Assembly: GCA_027943245.1 (NCBI GenBank)
Contig: JANDJZ010000083.1
Coordinates: 1 to 64,000 of the forward strand
DNA length: 64,000 bases
Direction of reading: 5' to 3'
DNA from: Acanthamoeba sp. SK_2022b
Taxonomy: Eukaryota > Discosea > Longamoebia > Acanthamoebidae
Part shown: positions 42,186 through 53,007 of the stretch, piece after piece
Numbering within the stretch: the first letter of the stretch is position 1
Layout of the letters: every line of letters starts with the position of its first letter
The notes under the pieces: generated by a model
Databases searched by the model: none
What the model saw: only the letters and a program-made list of their open reading frames with translations
Told to the model about the DNA's origin: nothing
Translations under genes and position numbers: made by a program

Positions 42186-43303
42186 ATGCACCACCATCAG
42201 GAGGAGCAGCAACAACACCAGCAACAGAAGGAGGAACTCCTGCTCTACACCAACGACCTCTGCCGGCTTGCCTCCAAGGCGCAAGCCCGCGGTCTCTACA
42301 AGGACGACCTCGTGCGGCTCCAGTCGGACATTGAAGCCATAAAGCACCTCGCCTCCGCCACCACCACTACTTCTTCGTCGTCTGCGGACGTCGGTGATTG
42401 CGCGTCGCGCTCTTCTTCCTTTTCCTTTGCCTCCTCTTCTCCTCCTTCGTCTCCCGCGGGCTCCACGTCCACATCGCCGCTCATTGCATCGCCACCGGCT
42501 TCGAGCACGAGCGGGTTCCTGTCTTCGACCCTCTCGGCACTGACGGCCAACGCCACCTATCTCTCGAGCGGCGGCCAGCACTCGGCGACTGCAGACCTGC
42601 CCGAAGCGACCGACCTCATGGGCGTGGCCAGCCTGCACAAGGCCACGGGCAGCAGGAGCGAGGGGCCGAAGCGGAGGAACCGCGGCAAGAACCTGCCCAA
42701 GGACGTCAAGCGCGCCTGCACCATCTGCAAGGCCGAGAAGACCAGCCAGTGGCGCTCCGGCGCTGATGGTCGCCCCACGTACGCTCCCCCCCATCCTTCC
42801 ACTCCCCCACCTATCGTCTTCTCGAGGTGGGAACATGAGCGCAACCAAACGCACGACTGCATTTCAAGCGAAATTTCATGATTATCTCATTTCATGAACG
42901 TTCTGGTCCGGCATGCCCTGACGTCTTGGTCGTGTTGTGGTGCAGATTGTGCAACGCGTGTGGGCTGCGGTACCGACACAGCATGAAGCAGCACCGCCAG
43001 TACCTTGCCCGCAGGCAATTCGATGGCGGATCCACCACCACCTCGGCGACCCCAAGCGAAGGGGAGACAATCCACCAGCACAAGTCAGCTATGGGCACGC
43101 AGACCACTCCCTACACCAACGCGGACCTGTTCCAGCAGCTGCTACGACTCCGGCAACGGCAGCAGCACCTGAGCAAGAGCGACTCGACCGACACCATAGG
43201 GAGCCAAGACGATTCGGATTCTTCTTCTTCCATGTCCGTGTGCTCTTCTCCTGCGATCGATGCCGTGCCGCGACGATCCAGCATCTACAACCTCCTCAAC
43301 TGA
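42186..43303 (+). CDS. GATA-type zinc finger protein, paralogue 1
   Basis: Two exons, 42186-42778 and 42946-43303, give 316 residues. The protein starts with a His/Gln-rich stretch, then a conserved helical region (ELLLYTNDLCRLASKAQ, KDDLVRLQSDIEAIKHLAS), a Ser-rich linker, a basic patch (GPKRRNRGKNLPKDVKRA), and one GATA finger CTIC-x18-CNACGLRYRH (about residues 181-210) split by the intron. After the finger come KQHRQYLARRQF, HLSKSDSTDTIG and a terminal RRSSIYNLLN. The gene at 45665-46684 shares all these blocks. DNA binding to GATA sites is expected; the N-terminal helical block may mediate dimerisation. The ATG was placed by the upstream TATA box and by the paralogue. Confidence 0.92.
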
Positions 43304-43658
43304 TGAACAGCAGCTGCCTGCGCCGTGATGATGACTTCGAGTCGGGCGCTGGTGTTGCGTAGCAGGGCAGTACTGGAGTTGCCCTGCGCGGAGATGACGC
43401 GCTCGCTTGTGTTATCTTTCCTCTTGTACTCTTCATGTCTTTCCTATCCGGAAAGTGTAAACACCGTTCTGTGCATATTGCACAACAAACACCACGTTGC
43501 CTGACCTGCCCAAGGGCTCACTTCGGTTACGCCGCTGGAGTGCATTCCCAACAAGATGAGTGCGTAGGCTAAATTTGAACTCGCCCCCATCTGACTTTCT
43601 TCTTCTGGGTTCTCGTCCGTTCCTGCTACCATTTGCGCGTCTATCCACCGCCCCGCAC

Positions 43659-43704
43659 CACGCGGGGAGTAGTGGCCCAACGTTGCGCCACTACTCCCCG
43701 CGTG
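43659..43704. repeat. 46-bp palindrome with one mismatch
   Basis: Arms 43659-43681 and 43682-43704 are complementary except for one C-C pair. The centre is CAACGTTG. There is no loop, so cruciform extrusion or a dimeric binding site is possible. It lies 355 bp after the GATA stop at 43303. Confidence 0.9.
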
Positions 43705-43772
43705 TGACGGCCATACGCGACAGGGAGGTGCTACACAACCGGGGCCCAACACCAAGAGCACTTTTCGGCGAG

Positions 43773-44153
43773 ATGTCGAGGAGCAGTCAGCGCCAGACAC
43801 AACTGTCACATCGACCGGAGGTCGTGATGCCCTTGCTCGACTACGGTAGCGCGAAGGAGGCATTGACAGACCGGCATATGGTCAAAGGTACGCGACCCCC
43901 ATCTGTGTACCTCTGATGCGCTCTCGCTTGGCGCTTGCCATTGGCGGCGCTCACGAATTAACGAATCTGGTCACCTGCCGTCTTTCTCGCTTTTGCAGGC
44001 CGACAGGCAACCCACGTGCGCGAGCGAGAGTTCCCAGCAAGGCCCGGCCCATCGCCGTGGGCATACGCACCTACGCGCAGCGCCGCACACACCACACCAG
44101 AGTTCGCCCACAGCCACAGCCAAGCGCGCCCCGCAAGTCACCAACCTCACGCC
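43773..44153 (+). other. Possible small gene or upstream exons of the next GATA gene
   Basis: An ATG at 43773 opens a frame (MSRSSQRQTQLSHRPEVV...) that ends in a good donor near 43891 and can join in phase at about 44001 to a His/Pro/Ser-rich exon ending at 44153. A further open stretch reaches about 44330 past one stop. It may be a short gene or non-coding leader exons of the GATA gene at 44458. Coding status is unclear. Confidence 0.25.
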
Positions 44154-44457
44154 TGAGAGCTCCCCACCCCCTTCCCCGTTTCTTCTTCTTCGTCGCTGCC
44201 GACTGAGCTCTCTCCCCCACCGTTGACACGCAAGACCTCTCTCGATCTCAACGAACCAAGACCCCCTCGCGCCCGTAGCGTAGTCGGACCTATTCCTTCA
44301 GCCACACGACAAGCTTGAAGGCCTTGACCGAGCCTACTCCGGCTAGATCAACAACGACCAACAGCAACCACCCCACGAAGCCGGTGCTTTCTTGCCAATA
44401 GATCTTTCACCTCGTAGCCCACAAGAGATAGAGGAGACAGTCTCCAGCAGGAGGACG

Positions 44458-45463
44458 ATGTGGCCGGTGATCGCCCAGGGCTCGACGACTTCGATGAGGT
44501 CGATCGTTCCTACCACAGCTAAGCCCGAGGTCGGGAGACCTACGAGCTGGGTCTCCTTCCCGGCTACCACGGGCGCCTCATCACTCGGCCGGACGGCCTC
44601 TCCGACGACAACTCTCGACTCAGAAGATGACTTGTCGCCTCCCTCTTCACCGCTCCATCTTTCGAACGACAATCTGGGAAGCTATCAACAAAATCAGCTG
44701 TTGTATCAGGTGCGTCGTCATGCTCACTCACACATCTTCTATCAATTTTTCATCTTCTGGATTTTCATCTCTTGCATCATCGGCTTGCCAATTCATCAGC
44801 GATATAATCCTCTTTCTCATGACCTTTTTCATGTTCCACCAATAGGTGAGTCGCCTATCGAGCTGCGTCCGCCTACTGAGCCACAAGGCGCAGACCGAGG
44901 GCCTCTTCGCCGACGAGCGCGAGCTGCTCAAGGGACAGCTCCTCGCCCTCGAGGTCCTCGTCGCTCGCCTCAACTTGCCCATCGCCCAGCAGCTGCTCGA
45001 CAACGACGTGCGACGCACGACCTCGACCGCCGTCACCGGTGACCGTCCGTCCTCTCCACCGGCGTCGGACCTCGATGAGGCCGACCACCACCACCGTCAC
45101 CATCACGTCGGCCACCCTGGCGTGATGAACACCAAGACGCATAAGAAGCGAGCCAAGCGTACCTTCAACCGTGCGTGCGTGCACTGCAGCACCCAGTACA
45201 CGAGCCAGTGGCGCAAGGGCCCCGCCGGCGCCTCCACGTATGCCCCCACCACCACCACCACTGCTTTCACTTGCGCGGGCCCGACCACTGTTCTCACCAC
45301 CAACTCTGTGCTTGTGTGCAGGCTGTGCAATGCATGCGGTATCCGCTACGCTCGGCGCCTCAAGAAGGAGGCCAAGGCCAAGGCGTCCACCCCCGACCTT
45401 TCGGCCGACAAGCCGCAGGAGGAGTGTGGCCGTCGCTCCACCGTCTACTCCCTTCTCAACTGA
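44458..45463 (+). CDS. GATA-type zinc finger protein, divergent member
   Basis: Three exons are supported: up to 44709, 44846-45237 and 45322-45463. The first in-frame ATG is 44458, giving about 262 residues, but the frame is open upstream and more 5' exons are possible. Features: a Ser/Thr-rich N-terminus, a helical region (LLSHKAQTEGLFADERELLKGQLLALEVLVARLNL), a His cluster, a basic patch (KKRAKRTFNRA), and a GATA finger CVHC-x18-CNACGIRYARR split by the intron at the same codon as in the other GATA genes. The protein ends RRSTVYSLLN, matching the end of the neighbouring GATA paralogues, so all three belong to one local family although the rest has diverged. Confidence 0.85.
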
Positions 45464-45664
45464 CGGATTCTCCTCTCCTCCCCACCGACGAAACCGTAAT
45501 AACACAAACGACCACCAACCTCACGCCTTGGCCAAGAGGAGACCTCTGGAAGGTCTCGGGGCTACGCTTCCAAACTTGGTGATGCTAGCACAACACCATT
45601 AATATATTCAACAAATACAAATACAGAAAATTTTGTACACCATAAAAATTGGGAGGGCCTCCAG

Positions 45665-46684
45665 TCAGTTGAGGAGGGCGTAGATGCTGGACCGGCGGGG
45701 CATGGCAGGCAGCGAGCACAGGGACAGCTGGCCGACTGCTTCGTCATCGCCGATGGTGTCGGTAGAGTCAGCCTTGCTCAGATGCTGCTGTAGTTGGTAT
45801 CTGCCGTGCAGCTCGCGGAGACGGGCCGCCAGCTCGTCGCTGCTCAGGGACGCCTGCCCCAGCTCCGCCACGTCGGTGGCGGAGCCGCCGTGGAATTGCC
45901 TGCGGGCAAGGTACTGGCGGTGCTGCTTCATACTGTGTCTGTACCGCAGCCCACACGCGTTGCACAATCTGCATCAAGAACACGATCGCGGTGAGAACTA
46001 CGCGTGTCTGCACAAAATAAGTTGGGCACTGATGATTGGTTGCCCGGGGCATCGAGCTTTTGGTTCCTGATTTGCATCGATTGAGTGCTATAGCTCGTGA
46101 ACGAAGTCACACCTCGAGAAGACGAGAGGAGCGTACGTGGGGCGACCATCAGCGCCGGAGCGCCACTGGCTGGTCTTCTCGGCCTTGCAGATGGTGCAGG
46201 CGCGCTTGACGTCCTTGGGCAAGTTCTTGCCGCGGTTCCTCCGCTTCGGCCCCTCGCTCCTGCTGCCCGTGGCCTTGTGCAGATCGCATTCGGCCTGCTC
46301 GTGCTGGTGGGAAAGTGTCGCGTTGGTCGACAGTGCCGAGAGGGTCGAGGACAGGAAGCCGCCTCCCCGGCTCGGTGACGATGACGCGGAAGTGGCAGGT
46401 GATGAAGGTGGTGGGGAATGTGACAACGGGGAGGAGAAGGAAGACGAGCGCGAGGTTTTAGGAGACGCGCAGATGTTGCTGTACACTCCTGACGGGGAGC
46501 CAGTGAAGGAGGCGAGGTGTTTGATGGCTTCAATGTCCGACTGGAGCCGCACGAGGTCGTCCTTGTGGAGACCGCTGGACTGCGCCTTGGACGCCAGCCG
46601 GCAGAGGTCGTTGGTGTAGAGCAGGAGTTCCTCCTTCTGTTGTTGGCGTGGTTTCTGCTCCTCCTCTTCTTGACGGTGGTGCAT
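45665..46684 (-). CDS. GATA-type zinc finger protein, paralogue 2
   Basis: Two exons, 46137-46684 and 45665-45968, give 283 residues. It is a close paralogue of 42186-43303 in opposite orientation: the same LLLYTNDLCRLASKAQ and KDDLVRLQSDIEAIKHLAS blocks, the same KRRNRGKNLPKDVKRACTIC finger start, the same intron within the finger, KQHRQYLARRQF, HLSKADSTDTIG and a terminal RRSSIYALLN. The Ser-rich linker and the region after the finger have diverged, including a new LGQASLSSDELAARLREL helix. A TATAAA-like element at about 47008-47013 (minus) is a possible but distant promoter. The 3' end faces the 3' end of the GATA gene at 44458 with about 200 bp between. Confidence 0.92.
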
Positions 46685-47199
46685 ACTTCGGCGATGACTT
46701 TCACGACGGCAAGTGGGCAGGGAGAGCGAGTGGTAAAGGAATTGATGGCGAACTGGGTTGAGGTGGGTCTGCTGCTCCTGGGCGGGCGAAGAGGAAGTGT
46801 GAAATAAGAGGGCGCATCTCGTACGGCCGAGCAATAAGTGGAGGTTGTCGCAAGGGGGAGCATGAGTGGACGGGATGTAGGGTCAGAAAACGTTGTTACC
46901 CGTTCCCGGTTGGGCCAGTCGAGATCGCAAAACACAAGCACGCTGGCAAAGTCGGAGAGAAATCAACCATTTCGCGTCAGCGCTCACTCGTGTCATGGAT
47001 CGTGTCCGTTTATAGGCAAGAGGGGTTGTTTTAGACACCGGGGTGGTGCCGCTGTCGAAAAAACACCGATACAATGGAGAACGAGGGCTTGTGCCAAAAA
47101 CTCAGTTGCACAAGAGGCGTGTAGCGCTACGTGGAACCTCTCTTTCGCTTTCCGCTCGCTAACCCCACACCCCTTTTTCACTGCTTGGGCTCGGTCACT
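46685..47199. other. Upstream region of GATA paralogue 2
   Basis: No supported exon. It contains the TATAAA-like element on the minus strand near 47010 and the 5' leader of the GATA gene. Confidence 0.45.
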
Positions 47200-47810
47200 T
47201 GGCCGACGAACATAGGGCAGTGCAGCTCGGAATGATAGAGAGGACGAATACGAAGGGGCGGTCCGCCACGAAATGCTCCTGCGGGGAAGGCCGCCGGCTC
47301 CTCGCCATCGTAACGGCAGTGGACGCAGCAGCCTGGGTGCCCTTTTCGTCGACCTTGATGAAGGCCTTGTGTAGTGCCTTGTTGATGAAGAGCTGTTGCT
47401 TCCTAAATGGCCAGGAACACCAGTCAAAGTCAATGGGCCAGCTCGTTCAGTCAGAAGGGGACTCGAGCATCACCAAAGGGCCGGCGCTGAAGGGCAGCGT
47501 GACGCCAAGAGACTGGAGGGTGGACATGAGGTCGAGCTGGGAAGTAATCTCGAAGCGGGGCAGCTTGAGGTTCACTGTCTTCTCCGACAGCTGGTCGTAT
47601 TGCTGTATGATCGTGCTGAGCGAGCCGCGGCTATACCCAGTGCTGATGAGGTCCTTGATTTTTTCGTTAGTCTTCTGCATGATCGTCGATCCTGCCTCGG
47701 CCTTTGCCGAAAGGGGCTATGGGCAGGCCAGACTGGACCCACACAGCGTTGGCGACAAGCCCATTCCCTGTGTCATTGATCATTACCAGGGCAGACATCT
47801 TTACCTCCAT
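47200..47810 (-). pseudogene. Decayed serpin
   Basis: Three serpin segments lie in order on the minus strand but in different frames: NGLVANAVWVQSGLPI (strand and helix near residue 100 of serpins), TNEKIKDLISTGYS followed by VNLKLPRFEITSQLDL and LQSLGVTLPF (the shutter and breach region), and the reactive-centre region HKAFIKVDEKGTQAAASTAV then VADRPFVFVLSI. The central sheet with the usual LVNAIYFKG block is missing, and a stop separates the second and third segments. The hinge (GTQAAASTA) is of inhibitory type, so the ancestor was probably a working protease inhibitor. As it stands it cannot fold. An intron could bridge some breaks but not the missing core. Confidence 0.7.
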
Positions 47811-48529
47811 CCTCAATCACTGTGGCCCAAAGATTCCCACCTCACAATCACCAATCTCTTTGCCCATAGAGGTCATCCACTGGTCCTTCCTATTGTCCCT
47901 CCATCCTCTCTCTCCATCCTCACAACTGTTGGTCAGAAAACAAGAATGTGCTCATGCTCAGCCCTCACCTCACCCCATTGACCTCTTCCCCACCTTCACT
48001 TTGTGCATCACCTAATCCCAAGTTCAGCATGGGTGCAAGTGGCTGTGGTCTTGGCTTTATGCTACTCTTCAACCTCAACTCTCTGTGGGCACACATCTCT
48101 TTTGACAACAATCTGGTGTTTCATTTTGTGATCGCCTCTTCACTTCTTTCATCATTGATGCCATGAACAACCCCTTCTTTGACACTCGTTTTATTCTGCT
48201 AAGAAGGACAAACACACCATCAGCATTCTCTTGGTCATCTCCTCCAATGGCACCATCCTTCACCTGGCCGTCCACAGTAGAGGTGCCGCACAGGGTGCCG
48301 TGTCCCACTCAATGTGGCCGCCGTCCACGCACACCAGTCGAGAGGGGACCGCCAGTGGCACCGGTGTTGGCGATCGTGGGGAGATGCACGGGCGCCACCA
48401 GAGAGAAGACCTAGCAGGGCAGATGCGGTTTATTGGAGGAAACAAGCTCCACAGGGGAAGCGACACACCTGGTGTCTGCCTCGCTCACGATGGCGAAGTC
48501 GCTTGGGCGCGCGTGGACGGCAGTGGCAG
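47811..48529. other. Intergenic region with lower GC, possible transposase remnant
   Basis: GC content visibly drops between about 47,800 and 48,300. A short plus-strand stretch at about 48,206-48,280 reads KKDKHTISILLVISSNGTI, which faintly resembles the start of a DDE-type (pogo/Tigger) transposase core. Frames around it are broken. I do not call a gene. Confidence 0.3.
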
Positions 48530-49016
48530 TCAGCAGGGAAGATGGACCGGACTCGCATGCAGGGAAGCCTCGACACGATCCAGTGCCCTGAGTATGACCT
48601 CCGTCGACGCATCATCTGCGTGCGCGTTGAACTGTGCCTCAAAGGCAGGATTGATGCTCTTAAGGGCCGTGGCGAGAATGACGAGCCGACTGCGCTCCGA
48701 CATCTTGTGCCCCTCAGTTTCGGCGGCAAGCACCTTGACCAGCGCCTGGATCCGGCCCAGATGGAGCGTACTGTGTCACCAGTGCGGACGAGGTAGATGT
48801 CGGGCCTGCCGAGGTCGGGCCTTGCGAATTGTAGGGCAACATTGTTGTTACCGTAGCGGTTGCTGATCGCTGCCCAGAGAGTCCGTGGGTATTATCAACT
48901 GTCGCTATCGGCGACACTTCTTCGCTCTCGGCCTTGACCTCCTCGCTTGTGGTGATCCCATTCTCCTCCTCGGTCTCCAGGTTCACCTTCTTCTCTGTCT
49001 CGAACGCTTTGTCCAT
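48530..49016 (-). CDS. Small charged protein of unknown function
   Basis: Two exons, 48852-49016 and 48530-48745, join in phase to give 126 residues. The first exon is acidic (ETEKKVNLETEEENGITTSEEVKAESEEV). The second is a compact helical stretch (ALVKVLAAETEGHKMSERSR, VILATALKSINPAFEAQF, STEVILRALDRVEASLH). The ATG at 49016 is the first true ATG of the exon. No family recognised. The model rests only on splice sites and frame quality, so it could be part of a larger transcript. It starts 123 bp after the stop of the large BTB gene on the same strand. Confidence 0.5.
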
Positions 49017-49139
49017 CACCAGTTTACGTTTACTGCCGGTCACCGTGGATGTTTATGCCAGCATAACCTTTACACACTCCACATTTGCTTCTGCGGCTAC
49101 TGCGGCCCACGTCAAGTCTCACTCAGCACCGCTAGCTCT

Positions 49140-49761
49140 TCACTGTCCGTGCCCGCTGCCTCGGCTCTTCCACCAGGAGGCGTGCGCCTTGGTGAGGCTC
49201 TCCTGCACGTCCAACGGCAGCTCACCGAAGCCCGCGCTGCGCTTGACCGCCGCAAACTGCTGGAACACGATCTCCATGCAGTAACGCTTCAACAGCTCCG
49301 CCCTGCGCCACACGTTTGCGTTCGCCCCCCCCCCCGCGTCAGCTCCGCAGCATTGCCCGCCCCAAAGCACCGTCAAAGCGAGAGGGGAGTAGGCGTACCG
49401 ATGCAGCACGGCGATGTGGTAGAGCGTGGCGCAGTTCTCAACGCGAACCTTGCAGAGCATCTTCTTCTCGGCGATCTCGCGGAGCCTGGGCAGCTCAAGC
49501 AAGTCGGCCAGCGACAGCAGCGAGACGCCGGTGTTGATGTCCAGCTCCCGGTCCGTCGACCTCTGGTCGTCGTTGTCGTCGGCGATGTCGTCGGTATAGA
49601 TGAACTCCATGGCGAAGCTGAAGCTCTTGCGGTCGGCGTAGGTGATCGGGATCGTGGCCTGCGTCGTCTCCCGCATGCCGGAGCGCCACATGGCCCCAAA
49701 GTATTCGCTACGGATTCTGTTTCATACGCGCTGAGCGTGAGCCAACCTCGTCTCTCTGTTG

Positions 49762-49827
<66 letters not shown>

Positions 49828-50732
49828 GCGTGTGTGTACCCAAGAATGGAGCGGTGCACGTGGATCAGCATTGACTCGTCTTCGCCGTTCTCCTCCTGGC
49901 ACGGGCCACGGACGCGTGAGCGATCAACCGCTTGGCTGCGGCGGGGAGAGGCGGGGGGGGGGGAACGAGCTACCTCAGGGAAGCTGAAGGCGATGTCGCT
50001 CGACTCCCGGTCGTTGAAGATGGACCGCATGTCCTCTACGAAGCAGGATTTGGGCACAGCCTCGACCTCGCGCTCGATGTGGGATTCGCACATGGCCAGC
50101 AGCCGCTCCATGCGGAACAGCTTGGCCACGTGCGCCAGCTGGGTGGCGACGCCCTTGGTCATGTCGGAGGCGATGTGGTCGCGGTAGATGAACTCCAGCA
50201 GCCGCTTGAAGGTCTCGAGGGTCACCTTCTTCACCTTGATCTCGTTGCTGTCTGACGTGTCAGCAGACCGAACAGCGTCGACACATACATACACACAACA
50301 CTAACACGAGAGAGAGAAAGAGAAAGAGAGACCAAAACAAATACAAGTGCCGACGAACCTGCGCTGCTGTTTGGCCTTGCGCTGAGCGAACAGGTCGCGG
50401 AAGTGCTGCGATCGCGCGGTGAGGATGGCCTGGTGCGCCCTGAGCACAATAAGCAGAGAAAAAAGATAAATGATAATCCACATTAAATCAATTTTTTTAT
50501 TATTTGAATAATAAAAACGAGGGTGTGGTGTTGCGAGGGGGAGGGTGACGCTACCGGACGGTGTAGCGGTCCTCAAGGAGGAAGGTCACGTCGGCAAAGT
50601 CGGGACTGTCCAGTGCGGCGCCGATGGCCTTGAGCAGGCTCGAGGACGTGCCTGCGGTCACCCAACACCAGACGCAGTCAGCGTGAGCGCACCGCAATGA
50701 CACCGAGCTGTGCACGTGTGTGTGGTGTGTGT

Positions 50733-50793
<61 letters not shown>

Positions 50794-52422
50794 TGACGAT
50801 CGCGCAGATGATGGTGTGTGTGGTGTGGACTTACTGGAGATGGCCAGGGCGTGGCGCGGCCCAACGGAGACGCCGAGGCAGCGGGCCTGGTGGATATACG
50901 CAAAGGCGGGGACCAGCTTGGGCGTGCGCGTCACGTACTCGCTGCTGCGCCCGTCCCCCAGTCGCCCTGCCTCGGCCGAGCCCCACATGTACAGCTGGCC
51001 CCTGTCCGTGAGGGCGGCCGTGTGGATGTCGCCGCAGGCCACGGCCACTACCCCCTCGAGGTTGGTCACGTGCCTGGGCTCGGAGACGTCGCCCGACGCG
51101 CCCAGGCCGAGGGCCGTTCCCTTGCCCCTGTGCCCACACGCAGATGGGGAATGTTAGAGATTGGCTCAGCCCACGTGTCCTTGCGGGAGAACGGTGGCCG
51201 CGCGCTCGAAGTGTGCGATGCGCGTGCGTACCAGGCGTAGAGCAGGCCTCGATTCGTGATGGCGGCGGAGTAGCCGTGGCCGCAGGCGATGTCGACAAAC
51301 TGGACGTGCTTCACCGCGAGCAGGCTCAAGAACGTCTGCGTCGGGAAGAGGGGGGTGGATTGGTCAGCAAGGCACGCGGGAAAAGGGAAGGTTCACGGCG
51401 CGGTGGTGTGTGTGTGTACCTCGCGCTGGGTCTTGGGGACGGGAAGGCGCTCCTGGCAGCTCCAGCTGACGCCCATACAGCCCTCACCGTGGGTGGCACA
51501 GATCCACTCGTCGCCCTTGCCCAGCTGTCCGCTTTCGTCGCCTGCCGCGCGATTCAAGTGTCGCGTCAATCCAGGCACACGCGCACACGCACACGCTCAC
51601 AGACACGCACACAAGCGCAAACACATACCTCCGGTGGTGTAGATGCGGCCGGCGCTGTCGATGGCAGCCGAGTGGTTCTCGCCGCAGGCCACCTTGACCA
51701 TGACCTTGTCCTTGAGTGCAGCCTCGACCCGCTTGGGGACCGCCTGATCGCTCATGTCGCCGTGGCCCAGCTGTCCGTTGGCCCCGCGCCCCCACGTGTA
51801 GAGCGCGCCCTCCTCGGTCACGCAGGCCGTGTGGAAACGACCGCAGGCGACCTGCTTCACCACTTGCCCGACCTGCTCGACGCGAGTGAGCTTGCCGTGG
51901 GCTGGCATGGATGTACTGGGGAGGGGGATGGGGGCGCGTACCAGGCCCGAGACGCGAGTGGGGCGAGGTTGGAAGTAGGACGACTGTGCGGTGTTGGTGC
52001 GGGAGTGGGCTCCTCCCTCGCCCAGCGCCATGACCGCGTCGTGGCCCAGCTGGAACTCGCCTCCCCTGCCGAACGTGTAGAGCTCGCCGTCGGCTGTCCA
52101 GACACCACCCGTTAAAGGATCGGAGTTAAAATTTAGCTCCGAACAGTGTGCGCGCGCGAGCGTGAGATAGCCAATGGCCGCGCACCTGTGATCAGGGCCG
52201 AGTGGTAGCCGCCGGCTGCAATGCAGACGACCGTCTTGTTGCGCAGGTCATCGGGGACGATGATGGGCCGGGGTCTGGCCACCGCGGCGAGATCCGACGA
52301 CTCGGCGGTCTTGAGGACAGGCTGCCCACACTGGCCCTGGTCGTTCAGTCCGAAGCTGTACACCTCGCCATCTTCTGGATTCCGGAGTTGGCATCAGCGA
52401 AGTTAGACATGCTTGTCTCGTG

Positions 52423-52485
<63 letters not shown>

Positions 52486-52937
52486 GCATACTGGTCAGAC
52501 ACAGCGAATGGAACTCGCCCGCGGCCACGCGCTTGACCTGCAGGCTGGAGAGGGATTCGATGGCCAGCGGCCACTGCTGCTCGACCCCACCGGTGTGGCC
52601 CAGCACTCCGTCCGAGTTGGCGCCCCACGACAGCAACAGCCCGGTTTGATCCTACAGATGGTGGTGAGTTAGGAGGAAGCGCCCTTTCAATGGTGGGGAG
52701 GGAAAGGGCCTCAGTGAGAGCGCCACCTTAACATTGATGTTCTTGTAGTATTCGGCGATGAAGTCTTCGGACTTGCTTCGAATGGAGGCGTCGGAGAGCA
52801 GGTGCAGCGAGGTCATGTTCTGCTTGCTGATGAACTTGATCTGCTCTTCGAGCAGACGCTCCATCTCGGCCTCCTTGCCCTTCTTCGTCTTCTTGTCCAA
52901 GTCTTCCTTTTCCTTCTTCACCTTCTTCTTCCTGGGG

Positions 52938-53007
<70 letters not shown>

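Noticed and set aside
43433..43863. 139-residue minus-strand ORF between GATA genes
   Set aside because: It spans the 46-bp palindrome and shows no family features; probably chance.
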